Shown here: positions 9,301-15,215 of the stretch, piece by piece | How positions within the stretch are numbered: the stretch's first letter is position 1 | How the letters are laid out: each line of letters opens with the position of its first letter | Assembly: GCA_937897585.1 (NCBI GenBank) | Contig: CALCNY010000204.1 | Coordinates: 1-16,875, forward strand | DNA: 16,875 bases | From: an uncultured Chitinophagaceae bacterium | GTDB taxonomy: Bacteria > Bacteroidota > Bacteroidia > Chitinophagales > Chitinophagaceae | Reading direction: 5' to 3' | Notes under the pieces: model-generated | What the model was told of the DNA's origin: nothing | Seen by the model: only the letters and a program-made list of their open reading frames with translations | The model's database searches: none | Made by a program: the position numbers and the translations under genes

Positions 9301-12300
9301 TTAGGGTCACTCAAATTAAATGGACCGGCTGGCGCAGAAGGACAATTATTCAAAACAACAAAAACATTTGAATAACTACCTGCAGATAAATTCGAAATAG
9401 TCAAAACGCCTGAACCATTTGCAGTTACTGAAGGAATGATTACAGTTCCTGCAGGTCCTGTGTAATGGACTTCGTAGTTAATATTAGCAGTTAGTCCATT
9501 TAAGATTATAGCACCAGTTGAAGAAGCACAGTTTGTTGGACCAGTACTAGATGATGAACTGATTGCCGGAGTAGGATTTACAGTGACAATAGTATTAGCT
9601 GAAGCAGACGGACAGCTAATGCTCGTTGAAGTATACGCCGCCGTTGCTGTAACAGTATATGTACCTGACATGGCTGTTGTTGCGGCAGTACTAACCTGAG
9701 GATTTTGATTCGAACTCGCATAGCTATTCGGTCCAGACCAACTCCACGTTACAGGCATTGTGCTTGTTGTTGAAGCAGATAATGTCAATGCGTTACCTGA
9801 ACATACAGGCGAATTCGATGAAACCGTTGGTGTTACAGGCGTTTCGTTGATAATCACATTGGTTGTTCCTGCTGGTGAGGTACATCCATTTTGTGATACA
9901 GTAACACTATATGTTCCGCTGTAAGCAGTTGATGCCGAAGGAATAGATGGGTTCTGAACATTGCTGGTGAAACCATTAGGACCTGTCCAGTTATATGAAA
10001 GTGTACCTGTTGTTGATGTGTTGGAATTTAGATTCAAAGTAGAGCCGCTACATAGAACACTATTATTTGAAGCAGTTGGTGTTGCTGGTGATGAAGGATC
10101 CGATAAACTGAATGGTCCAACAGGAACTGAAGGACAGTTGTTGTAAACTAAATACACATTGGAATAAGCACCTGAAGACAATCCTGAAATGATAATATTT
10201 CCAGAAGCATTACTCGTAATGTTAACGGTAACGGCTCCGGTTGGCGCAGTATAATGAACTTCATAAGTGGTATTAGCTAGTAACCCACTTAGTGTAATGC
10301 TTCCCGTTGTACTGGCACAAGTAGTAGGATTGCTAAGTGATGAACCTGAAATCACCGGTGCATTATTAACAGTGACAGTTGCAATTGCAGAGTTAGTACA
10401 TGCTGTTGCTGTATTAGTACCTGTTATAGTATATGTTGTGGTTGCTGAAGGATTTGCTGTAACTGTAGCTCCTGTTGATGTACTAAGTCCTGTTGCAGGA
10501 GACCATGTATAAGTGTTCGCTCCCGAAGCTGTGAGTGTAGCAGAACTTCCTGCACAAATCGTTGCATTATTTACAGTAATGCTCGGGTTCGGGTTTACAG
10601 TTATTGTGAATGTGATGGAGTTTCCTGTACAACTATTCAGTGATGGACTAACGGTAATGGTTGAGGTTATTGGCGCTCCCGTATTATTGGTCAGAATGAA
10701 TGAAGGAATATTTCCTGTGCCATTTGAGGCAAGTCCAATTGCTGTATTGCTGTTTGTCCAGGTATAAACCGCTGCTGCTTGTGAGCCTGAAAAATTAATC
10801 GCCCCTGAAGCTTGTCCCTCACATTTAGTGATGTTAGGAACAGAAGTTACAGTTGGTGTTGGATTGATGGTAATTGGCTGTGTTACTGTGGTCGTTCCAC
10901 ATTCGTTGGTTACAGCCAAGCTAATAGTTTGTGTTCCAGAAGTGTTGAATGTAACGGTGCCGGGTGATTGTTGATTGGAAGTGGATGGTGTGCCGCCGGG
11001 AAAAATCCAGGCATATTGTGAAATCGTACCCAAACAATTCAAAATTGTTGAAGAAGGAGAAACGGATTGACCGGTACAGATTGTAGATAGTGCACCAAGG
11101 GATATTTGAGGCTTGGTTTTAACAACAATCGTGTCAGGTGTGCTTGTGAACTGACCGCATTTGTTTGTCATTGATAAGGTCACAACATATGTGCCTTGAT
11201 TGTTGAATCTTATGATTGGATTTAATGAAGAAGAGTTCGTTCCGCTTACATAAACATAATCACTTGCAGAATCTCCTGTGCATATGGCATTTATCTTCGT
11301 AATTGTCCAAACTTTTGTTGCCACGCTACAATAAGAGGGGTCAACTGATGTGTTGTTGAAATTGACATTGAACGGACTGCAGCCTATTTTTGGAGTACTT
11401 GTGAACGAAGGTGATGGCGGCGCTTCGACACAAATAACTTTTATAGTATCATCATTCCTGCAGGACGCTGGAGAATTTGCTGCACTTCTTACATTTAGTT
11501 TTATTGAATAGGTTCCAGGCTGAGAAAAATTGGCAGTTATTGTTTGAGATCCCGGATTGTTGGGTATAACACCCAATGCGCCTGTAATTGTCCAAGCTCC
11601 GTTTACACCTGTTATAGCAGAAATCGTCCAAAAAGGTGAGGAAGTAGGGTCACAAGAAAAACTTGCTGATGGACCACTACCTGTTTGTGTTACAACATTT
11701 CCATTTAGACTATTGTTTGTTGCTGTTATTGATGTGTTTACACAGATAACCGTATCTGGCGAAAGCAGGAAATCAGCTTTAGGGGGCAATATAGTTGTAA
11801 TGGGCTCTACCTTTGCCTGTGTGGTTCCACATGGATTGGAAGCATAAATAGTAACAAAAAACGTATTTACAAAAGTGCCTCCAGTCGCACCACAAGATGT
11901 GGTAGTGAAGGTATGGTCAAAAGAAGCAGGTGGTGGATGTGTATAGGTCTGGCTAGGACTTCCGTCGTTATAAACTACAGTGTATAAAGTCCCTAACGGA
12001 TTGTTTCTTGTTCTGGTGGTATCAATGAAAAAAGTTTTGGTTGATGGCAAACACAGCAAAGTTGTACTTCCGGAAGTCGATAGTCCAATTCCGGGATTGG
12101 AACCAATATATACAGAATATTCAGATGAATCTTTGCATCCTCCTGAAGAAACAATGAATACAAGATTTTGATTTCCTGTTGTGAGATAGGCATGAGTCAG
12201 ACTGTCCATTGTAGTAACACTTGTCGACGTACCATCTCCCCAAAAAATTTGATAATTGGTATTGATAGCAGTTGTAGTAGATGAATTGACAACCGTCAAC

Positions 12301-13214
12301 AGATTAGAATCACAAATTGCAAACTGATTTACATTGTAGGCATCATACAATGTAGCATCCGGAAAACTTCCAATACTAATAACCTGAAATGTTGAACTCG
12401 TACAACCATTCGCGGCTGTTACAGTAAGTGTTACTGTAAAACTCCCACTTGTACCGAATCCTGAACCGATAAAACTATGATTCGGATTATTGTCGTTTGA
12501 TGTATTGTTATTTCCAGAATTCGGATCACCGAAGTTCCATGAATAAGACAAATTACCTGCTCCATTTTGCTGAGAAGTGCTATTGAAATATAATTTTCTT
12601 TTTTTTCTCGGACAGCCAGAATTCGGACTGTATGTAAATGAAGCTATTGGTAATGGCTTTACGGTAATGTTTATCGAAGCGGTATCCCTGCAACTATTAA
12701 CAAGTGACCAAACACTGTATGTTGTGGATGCTGTCGGTGAAACTGTTATGGTGGCTCCTGTTGTTGCTGCAGGAGTAATCCATGTGTAAGTCCCGGTAGT
12801 AGAACCTGATGCGGTCAATGTTGTGGAAGTTCCATTACAAATACTTGTCGAAGCTGCTGTGACAGAAATGGCTTCTATTGTGACCACAACACTATTTAAA
12901 GTATTTGAATTTCCGCCTAAAGTGGTTATACATGTGTATGTTCCACTTGCGGTAACAAATAATGAATCGTTATTTGAATTAGAAATATTTGAACTTCCAT
13001 TCTGCCACTGATATGTAGTATTATTACTAGCTCCCGTTACTACTAAATAGCCTCCTTTACAAAACGTCACCGGACCTGCCGGGCTAATCACCGGAGGCGG
13101 CAATAAATTCTTATCAATTAAAGGATTGCTAAAAGCAGAGATACCTATTAAAATAAAGAGTACAGACAATAATGCATACAAATTGTACTTCTTTTCAGAG
13201 TTGCAAAGTTTCAT
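3366..13214 (-). CDS. Giant SprB-like PKD/Ig-repeat surface adhesin with T9SS type B (gliding motility-associated) C-terminal domain
   Basis: A 3282-residue exported protein. Order of parts: signal peptide at about 1-29 (hydrophobic core ALLSVLFILIGISAF); Ig-like modules to about 188; PKD and PKD-like modules from about 190 (SYSWNFGD at 223-230) to about 790; Ig/PKD-like modules to about 950; a 264-residue tandem repeat at 953-1655; an Ig-like module ending near 1735; PKD-like modules at 1736-2219; a second PKD array at about 2220-3171 (WDFGDG near 2523, WEWGDG near 2953); and a type B C-terminal domain at 3172-3282 (YELQIFDSWG, GWDGTFKG, GTITLFR). Most modules contain cysteines near their ends, suggesting disulfides. 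It is rich in Thr, Ser, Asn and Gly, as expected for an extracellular stalk. Its T9SS partner follows in the same operon. Adhesion or gliding is the likely role by analogy with SprB; no catalytic domain was recognised. The high repeat content makes misassembly possible. Confidence 0.93.
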   Translation of the reverse strand: MKLCNSEKKYNLYALLSVLFILIGISAFSNPLIDKNLLPPPVISPAGPVTFCKGGYLVVTGASNNTTYQWQNGSSNISNSNNDSLFVTASGTYTCITTLGGNSNTLNSVVVTIEAISVTAASTSICNGTSTTLTASGSTTGTYTWITPAATTGATITVSPTASTTYSVWSLVNSCRDTASINITVKPLPIASFTYSPNSGCPRKKRKLYFNSTSQQNGAGNLSYSWNFGDPNSGNNNTSNDNNPNHSFIGSGFGTSGSFTVTLTVTAANGCTSSTFQVISIGSFPDATLYDAYNVNQFAICDSNLLTVVNSSTTTAINTNYQIFWGDGTSTSVTTMDSLTHAYLTTGNQNLVFIVSSGGCKDSSEYSVYIGSNPGIGLSTSGSTTLLCLPSTKTFFIDTTRTRNNPLGTLYTVVYNDGSPSQTYTHPPPASFDHTFTTTSCGATGGTFVNTFFVTIYASNPCGTTQAKVEPITTILPPKADFLLSPDTVICVNTSITATNNSLNGNVVTQTGSGPSASFSCDPTSSPFWTISAITGVNGAWTITGALGVIPNNPGSQTITANFSQPGTYSIKLNVRSAANSPASCRNDDTIKVICVEAPPSPSFTSTPKIGCSPFNVNFNNTSVDPSYCSVATKVWTITKINAICTGDSASDYVYVSGTNSSSLNPIIRFNNQGTYVVTLSMTNKCGQFTSTPDTIVVKTKPQISLGALSTICTGQSVSPSSTILNCLGTISQYAWIFPGGTPSTSNQQSPGTVTFNTSGTQTISLAVTNECGTTTVTQPITINPTPTVTSVPNITKCEGQASGAINFSGSQAAAVYTWTNSNTAIGLASNGTGNIPSFILTNNTGAPITSTITVSPSLNSCTGNSITFTITVNPNPSITVNNATICAGSSATLTASGANTYTWSPATGLSTSTGATVTANPSATTTYTITGTNTATACTNSAIATVTVNNAPVISGSSLSNPTTCASTTGSITLSGLLANTTYEVHYTAPTGAVTVNITSNASGNIIISGLSSGAYSNVYLVYNNCPSVPVGPFSLSDPSSPATPTASNNSVLCSGSTLNLNSNTSTTGTLSYNWTGPNGFTSNVQNPSIPSASTAYSGTYSVTVSQNGCTSPAGTTNVIINETPVTPTVSSNSPVCSGNALTLSASTTSTMPVTWSWSGPNSYASSNQNPQVSTAATTAMSGTYTVTATAAYTSTSISCPSASANTIVTVNPTPAISSSSSTGPTNCASSTGAIILNGLTANINYEVHYTGPAGTVIIPSVTANGSGVLTISNLSAGSYSNVFVVLNNCPSAPAGPFNLSDPNPPAAPTATNNSALCSGSTLNLNATNTATGTATFTWSGPNGFTSSLEDPSITNVTTAASGTYSVTVTINGCTSPAGTTTVIINQTPATPTPSSNTPVCSGNALTLSASTTSTMPVTWSWSGPNSFSSTNQNPQVSAAATTAMSGNYTVIATAAYTNPTINCPSALASTTVVVNPTPAISSSSSTDPSNCATATGTILLNGLTANLAYEVHYSGPSGVPTVLTLTTNASGVLTIPTLLAGTYSNVYVVLTNCPSSPVGPFSLSDPNPPAAPIAANNSALCSGESLSLTASTSASGTPTWSWTGPNGFSSSSQNPNIAAATTAASGTYNVTVTINSCTSPAGTTTVTINPRPVPPIVTSPITYCQFATPTALTATALPGHTLQWYTVATGGTASNSAPTPTISTTGTVSYYVSQVTPENCEGQRAQIDVIVNPTPVVTQQTQTICSGANFSITPSGSSIPANTVYSWGLPIVTGGLTGATTGTNATSISGSLSNPTDFVQTATYTVTPTSGNCQGNSFTVIITINPAPHVTFSPGNQNICSGSASNAVTITSPTPGVNIPWLSVTPAGITGVQNNGNNTIPSQTLINSTANPITVTYSAVAITSGTSGCPGDTSRYLITINPKPLIPNQSASICSHETLSFVPSNNPPTTIVPNGTTYTWNYADNPNVTGESNQTTGTDTIRQTLINTTNIPQQVVYTITPTSGVAGNCIGSSFQLTVTINPVPEIPTLSATICSGNSFTITPTNGQPNTNTIVPGGTTYSWTAPALPTGMSGATSGSNQSFISGSLTNTTFAPITITYIVTPISGASGNCTGIPFDVNITVNPLASISNNPLSQSVCNGNTTTAVNWTSFTSGSAYSWTVLSSGNVTGYLPAGNGPTLGTMTLTNTGIAQDSVVYAISSTASACAGPATPYTIYVNPDAKANFTYPYDTACWPYAIVINNTSALSPGNVNIPNGSYNWYTISAAGVNTFIGSGTNFPGYTILGPSESMTIKMVANSFFGCKNDSLSHTFYTKPKPTAQFSMSNRDSCGPLTVSFVNQTNIIDTFSYLWNFGNGQTSTLANPLPVTFLSNPRFYDTTYYVVMKAFNECDTSTYIDSVIVRADPKARFFVSSTSGCSPFTVQITNTSLGNAYEYYWDFGNGVRDTTFANGTFSYTYYTGVIDTFNLMLIAQNQCGRDTQIINVRVAPNIINPGVNINATELYGCVAHTVNFINSTSGATSFTWDFGDGSPNVVTSVFQNIVQHTYNTPGTFIVNIAMTNGCSDTSITKQVIVYPRPIAAFSTNQSIYCSGDTVHVSNTSQNAGSYLWNWGTGPNNSGFEPPHVYTTGGTFTIQLQAQSTAPSGVVCYDTVSHPITILNKPDSTIISNIGTANCSPFDLTASMPGIINETVTWTVYDTTIAGYPFIFTGPTLQYTFTNPGTFTIHMIAENAAGCKDSATRTFTVYQKPNAGFTPLNLATCSLDTLVGYVNTTTANNYTPLTYKWYVDGIQRATTGNFSYRYVTLPTVPLPRTFITKLIATNSVGCADSVSGNLQINPTAKSVFAISNPNACIPFVANIADNSTYATNYSWYLNGTLVSNSATPSINITSPNTSYTITLIVSNSYACKPDTSSVTFRTRVMPKAIFSLNNSLGCTGQLNVITTNSSQNANAYEWEWGDGTANSLQTNPTHLYTSVGTYRIILTAKDGLCTDTTSKLVVVARKPTVNFIVNNTKNCDTASVRLINVSSNADSYLWVLSNGMTSTAASPTFTLPPSNTPYTVQLIAYNQQGCKDSLTRPNYIRVIPPPAGDFYINPSPTISIPDYTFSFTNLTLNSILYQYSWSLGDGTFANTRDVPDHLYADTGSYPIQLIVLDTSTNCTDTVIKIARIQGYPGYLYVPNAFYPNSIRTEFKSFKPLGKGLAEYELQIFDSWGKLLFRSTKLDANGSPVEGWDGTFKGQSMPQDAYAWYIKAKFRSGQKWSGMKYNQNENGSQGHTFGTITLFR
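3369..3701 (-). other. T9SS type B sorting domain (gliding motility-associated C-terminal domain)
   Basis: Residues 3172-3282 of the giant protein. The recognisable parts of the CHU_C / TIGR04131 domain are VPNAFYPN at the start, YELQIFDSWGKLLF, GWDGTFKG, DAYAWYIKAKF and the terminal GTITLFR. The usual acidic loop after the first PN (in most members PNGDGxND) is replaced by NSIRTEF, and there is an 18-residue insertion (WSGMKYNQ onward) before the last strand. I recall similar variants from Chitinophagaceae-type proteins but cannot verify this here. The domain directs export through the T9SS together with an SprF-like protein. Confidence 0.88.
3702..6557 (-). other. C-terminal PKD-repeat array of the giant protein
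   Basis: About eleven modules of 80-95 residues lie in residues 2220-3171. Each has a W-x-(F/W/V/L)-x-x-G-type core strand (for example WNFGNG, WDFGNG, WDFGDG, WNWGTG, WEWGDG, WSLGDG) and a following (H/F)-x-Y/F-x-x-x-G-x-(F/Y) turn. Most end in a Cys followed by an Asp-Ser or Asp-Thr pair (GCKDS, GCSDT, GCADS, LCTDT, NCTDT). Some cores are degenerate (WYTIS, WTVYD, WYVDG, WYLNG, WVLSNG). PKD modules are known extracellular spacers and ligand-binding beta-sandwiches. Confidence 0.82.
6558..8009 (-). other. PKD-like module array (ICSG...ITINP type)
   Basis: Residues 1736-2219 hold about five modules of roughly 95-100 residues. They open with a motif such as ICSGANFSITP, ICSGSASNAV, ICSHETLSFVP or ICSGNSFTITP, contain a Y-x-W strand and a (T/S)G-x-(T/S) turn, and close with VTPTSG-x-C followed by a strand ending in ITINP. 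This is a PKD-like module frequent in Bacteroidota surface proteins. The paired Cys at each end suggests one disulfide per module. Confidence 0.7.
8250..10358 (-). repeat. Tandem ~790-base coding repeat, about 2.7 copies
   Basis: Copy 1 codes residues 953-1215 (9570-10358), copy 2 codes 1216-1479 (8778-9569), and copy 3 codes 1480-about 1655 (8250-8777). Each full unit has three parts: a fibronectin-like stretch (NC-x-x-x-TG-x-I, YEVHY, GPF-x-LSDP), an Ig-like part (LCSG, GPNGF, CTSPAGT) and a second Ig-like part (PVCSGNALTLSAST, WSWSGPN). Copy 3 lacks the third part and runs instead into a different Ig module (TYCQFATP, LQWYTVATGG). Protein identity between copies is high while the DNA has drifted at synonymous sites. 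Confidence 0.85.
12599..12606 (-). repeat. A8 homopolymer in the coding strand of the giant protein
   Basis: The coding strand reads AG, eight A, then G and four A, across codons 204-207. It encodes the basic patch RKKRK (203-207) inside the first PKD module, where related modules have neutral hydrophobic residues. The frame is open in this sequence. Such a tract can slip during replication or transcription. Confidence 0.8.
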
Positions 13215-13335
13215 AAAGGAATGCTAAGGTTAAAAAAACGGAAATTCGAGGGATAGTGGAAGGAAAAGCATCGATTGACTAAAACAATAATCTTGCCATA
13301 TATGTTAAAAAGCAGCTGTTTTAGGTTTCAGAAAT

Positions 13336-13366
13336 CAAATATAGACATAATGTCTTATAGATGCAA
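13336..13366 (-). promoter_or_regulatory. Candidate Bacteroidota-type promoter for the adhesin-sprF operon
   Basis: On the minus strand TTG (13366-13364) is followed after 20 bases by TATATTTG (13343-13336), a full match to the Bacteroidota -7 consensus TAnnTTTG with an acceptable -33 spacing. It lies about 120 bases upstream of the giant gene's ATG, which would leave a leader of roughly 115 bases. Found by eye in AT-rich DNA, so a chance match is possible. Confidence 0.45.
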
Positions 13367-13489
13367 GACTTGTATGTGATAAAATCATTATGAACGTTGT
13401 GGCAAATAAAAAAAGAAACTTATTTAATTATCCCCTTTCCCCCCAACCAATCACCTTAAATTTTGTTCTAACTTATTCACCAACACCCC

Positions 13490-14956
13490 ATGCAGAAAAC
13501 AACCATCAACATAGTCTGGCTCAAGCGTGACCTTCGTACCCAAGATCATGGGCCGCTTTTTTATGCGGAAAAAGCCGGACTGCCTTATATCATCCTTTTT
13601 CTGTTTGAACCTGCTATATACAATCATCCGGATACATCGCTCCGTCACCTTCAATTTCAATACCGTTCCATTCTTGCCATCAATCAGACATTGCAGCCAT
13701 ATCAAAAATCAGTAGTTGTTTGTCATGGAAACGCCGAAGAGATTTTTGCTTACTGGCTCAATCAATTTAATATTCATACCGTCTTCAGTTACCGAGAAAG
13801 TGGAATTGATTTGACTTATCAACGAGACAAAGTTTTAAAAAAGCAATTTGGTCAGCATCAAATCATTTGGCAAGAATTTCAACGAGATGGCATTCTCCGT
13901 GGTATCAAAGACCGCACCGATTGGGATAAACAGTGGTATACTTTCATGCATCAGCCGTTATTTGAAAACAGTTTTTCTGTTCACACACCTTTTTTTACAA
14001 AACATCCATTTCCACTACCCGACTCATTTGAAAAACAACTGAATGAAAATTTTGGTTCCTTTCAACCTCCGGGCGAAAACTATGCTAAACGCTATCTGGA
14101 TTCATTTTTGAATGAACGCGGTCTCAATTATTCACGCTTCATCTCCAAACCATTTAATAGCAGAAAATCTTGCAGCCGTCTTTCTCCTTATATCTCCTGG
14201 GGCAACCTGAGCATCCGGCAGGTTTATCAATCCACTTTACAGCACAAGAAAAACATCACGAATAAAACACCATTCACCAATTTCTTGAGTCGCCTGAAAT
14301 GGCATTGTCATTTTATCCAAAAATTTGAAGTGGAATGCAGATATGAATTTGAATGCGTCAATCGAGGGTATGAACAAATGCAATGGGAAAATGATGAACA
14401 AAAATTAGTGGCTTGGAAATACGGTCAAACAGGAATTCCTATCATTGATGCCTCCATGCGTTGCTTGATTCAAACGGGTTGGTTGAATTTCAGAATGCGT
14501 GCCATGCTGGTTTCTTTCTTATGTCATCATCTGCAAATTGATTGGCGTAAAGGTGCCTATCATTTGGCGCAACTTTTCCTCGACTATGAACCCGGGATTC
14601 ACTATCCTCAGTTTCAAATGCAGGCTGGCACTACGGGTGTGAACACGATAAGAATTTATAACCCGGTAAAAAACGGACTGGAGCATGATGCAGATGGACA
14701 TTTTATCAGAGCCTGGGTTCCAGAATTGAAAAATCTACCTACGGCACAAATTCATCAACCCTGGCTGCTCACTTCTATGGAACAACAACTATTGGATTTC
14801 AAATTGGGTGAAAACTATCCTTTTCCGATCATCAACCTGGAAGCAGGTGCCAAAGCAGGACGTGATAAAATATGGGGTATGCGAAAAGAAAAAACAACTC
14901 AGGATGAAAAGAAACGAATTTTGAAATTACATACGAGGGTGAGGAAAAAGAAATAG
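13490..14956 (+). CDS. Cryptochrome/deoxyribodipyrimidine photolyase family flavoprotein
   Basis: A 488-residue protein with the two-domain layout of the family. An N-terminal alpha/beta antenna domain (VWLKRDLRTQDHGPL at 9-23, FSYRESG) is followed by a helical FAD-binding domain (CSRLSPYISWG starting at 228, WKYGQTGIPIIDASMR, TGWLNFRMR at 329-337, IDWRKG, IRIYNPVKNG, WVPEL). Photolyases split UV-made pyrimidine dimers with blue light using FADH-; cryptochromes share the fold but signal. Two sites depart from the classical class I enzymes: the TGW-x-HNR motif reads TGWLNFR, and the GGWQW segment that supplies the FAD-proximal tryptophan reads YPQFQM (F375). I recall this variant form in a cyanobacterial/Bacteroidota subgroup but cannot confirm it here. 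The start is set by the ATG just before the conserved VWLKRDLR strand. No Shine-Dalgarno is present; the leader is pyrimidine-rich. Dimer specificity (CPD or 6-4) cannot be decided. Confidence 0.92.
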   Translation: MQKTTINIVWLKRDLRTQDHGPLFYAEKAGLPYIILFLFEPAIYNHPDTSLRHLQFQYRSILAINQTLQPYQKSVVVCHGNAEEIFAYWLNQFNIHTVFSYRESGIDLTYQRDKVLKKQFGQHQIIWQEFQRDGILRGIKDRTDWDKQWYTFMHQPLFENSFSVHTPFFTKHPFPLPDSFEKQLNENFGSFQPPGENYAKRYLDSFLNERGLNYSRFISKPFNSRKSCSRLSPYISWGNLSIRQVYQSTLQHKKNITNKTPFTNFLSRLKWHCHFIQKFEVECRYEFECVNRGYEQMQWENDEQKLVAWKYGQTGIPIIDASMRCLIQTGWLNFRMRAMLVSFLCHHLQIDWRKGAYHLAQLFLDYEPGIHYPQFQMQAGTTGVNTIRIYNPVKNGLEHDADGHFIRAWVPELKNLPTAQIHQPWLLTSMEQQLLDFKLGENYPFPIINLEAGAKAGRDKIWGMRKEKTTQDEKKRILKLHTRVRKKK

Positions 14957-14979
14957 AAGCACATAATTAAAAAACATTA

Positions 14980-15102
14980 ATGGTAATCCATAATGACTTC
15001 CAGTTCAAAACATCTCTGCCAGAATTTGGAAATGAGGCAAGATTAAAAACAAAAATTCCTTTAAATTTTGTTGAATGGATGAATCCACATATGATTTTGT
15101 AA
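14980..15102 (+). CDS. Doubtful small ORF (40 residues), possibly a gene remnant
   Basis: ATG at 14980, 24 bases after the photolyase stop, with an A-rich leader (TTAAAAAACATTA) like that of the lipoprotein gene downstream. The product is ordinary in composition, with no low complexity (contains SLPEFGNEARLKTKIP and FVEWMNPHM), which is unusual for random AT-rich DNA. I do not recognise it. It could be a real small protein, the N-terminal stub of a decayed gene, or chance. No partner motif or signal peptide is visible. Confidence 0.25.
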   Translation: MVIHNDFQFKTSLPEFGNEARLKTKIPLNFVEWMNPHMIL

Positions 15103-15215
15103 GATTCCTTATTTCCGCATTCACATCAATAAGATAAAATCTTTGCCAAAATAATTAATATTAATTTCAAAAATTGATTTATTTTTATCCCCTTAATAAT
15201 TAAAAAACAGAAAAC

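Noticed and set aside
8250..10358. Repeated blocks that might suggest a CRISPR-like or mobile repeat
   Set aside because: The repeat unit is about 790 bases, stays in frame within one protein and varies at synonymous sites, so it is a protein-domain repeat.
8098..10767. Several long Val/Ala-rich plus-strand ORFs opposite the repeat region of the giant gene
   Set aside because: They are antisense shadows of Thr/Ser/Asn-rich coding DNA. They shift with the repeats and show no independent leader or motif.
13430..13447. Pyrimidine tract with a run of six C just upstream of the photolyase gene as a phase-variation switch
   Set aside because: Six C is short for slippage and the tract is not placed between promoter elements that I can identify.
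13451..13705. 84-codon minus-strand ORF overlapping the photolyase start
   Set aside because: It lies antisense to well-conserved photolyase motifs and shows no recognisable domain.
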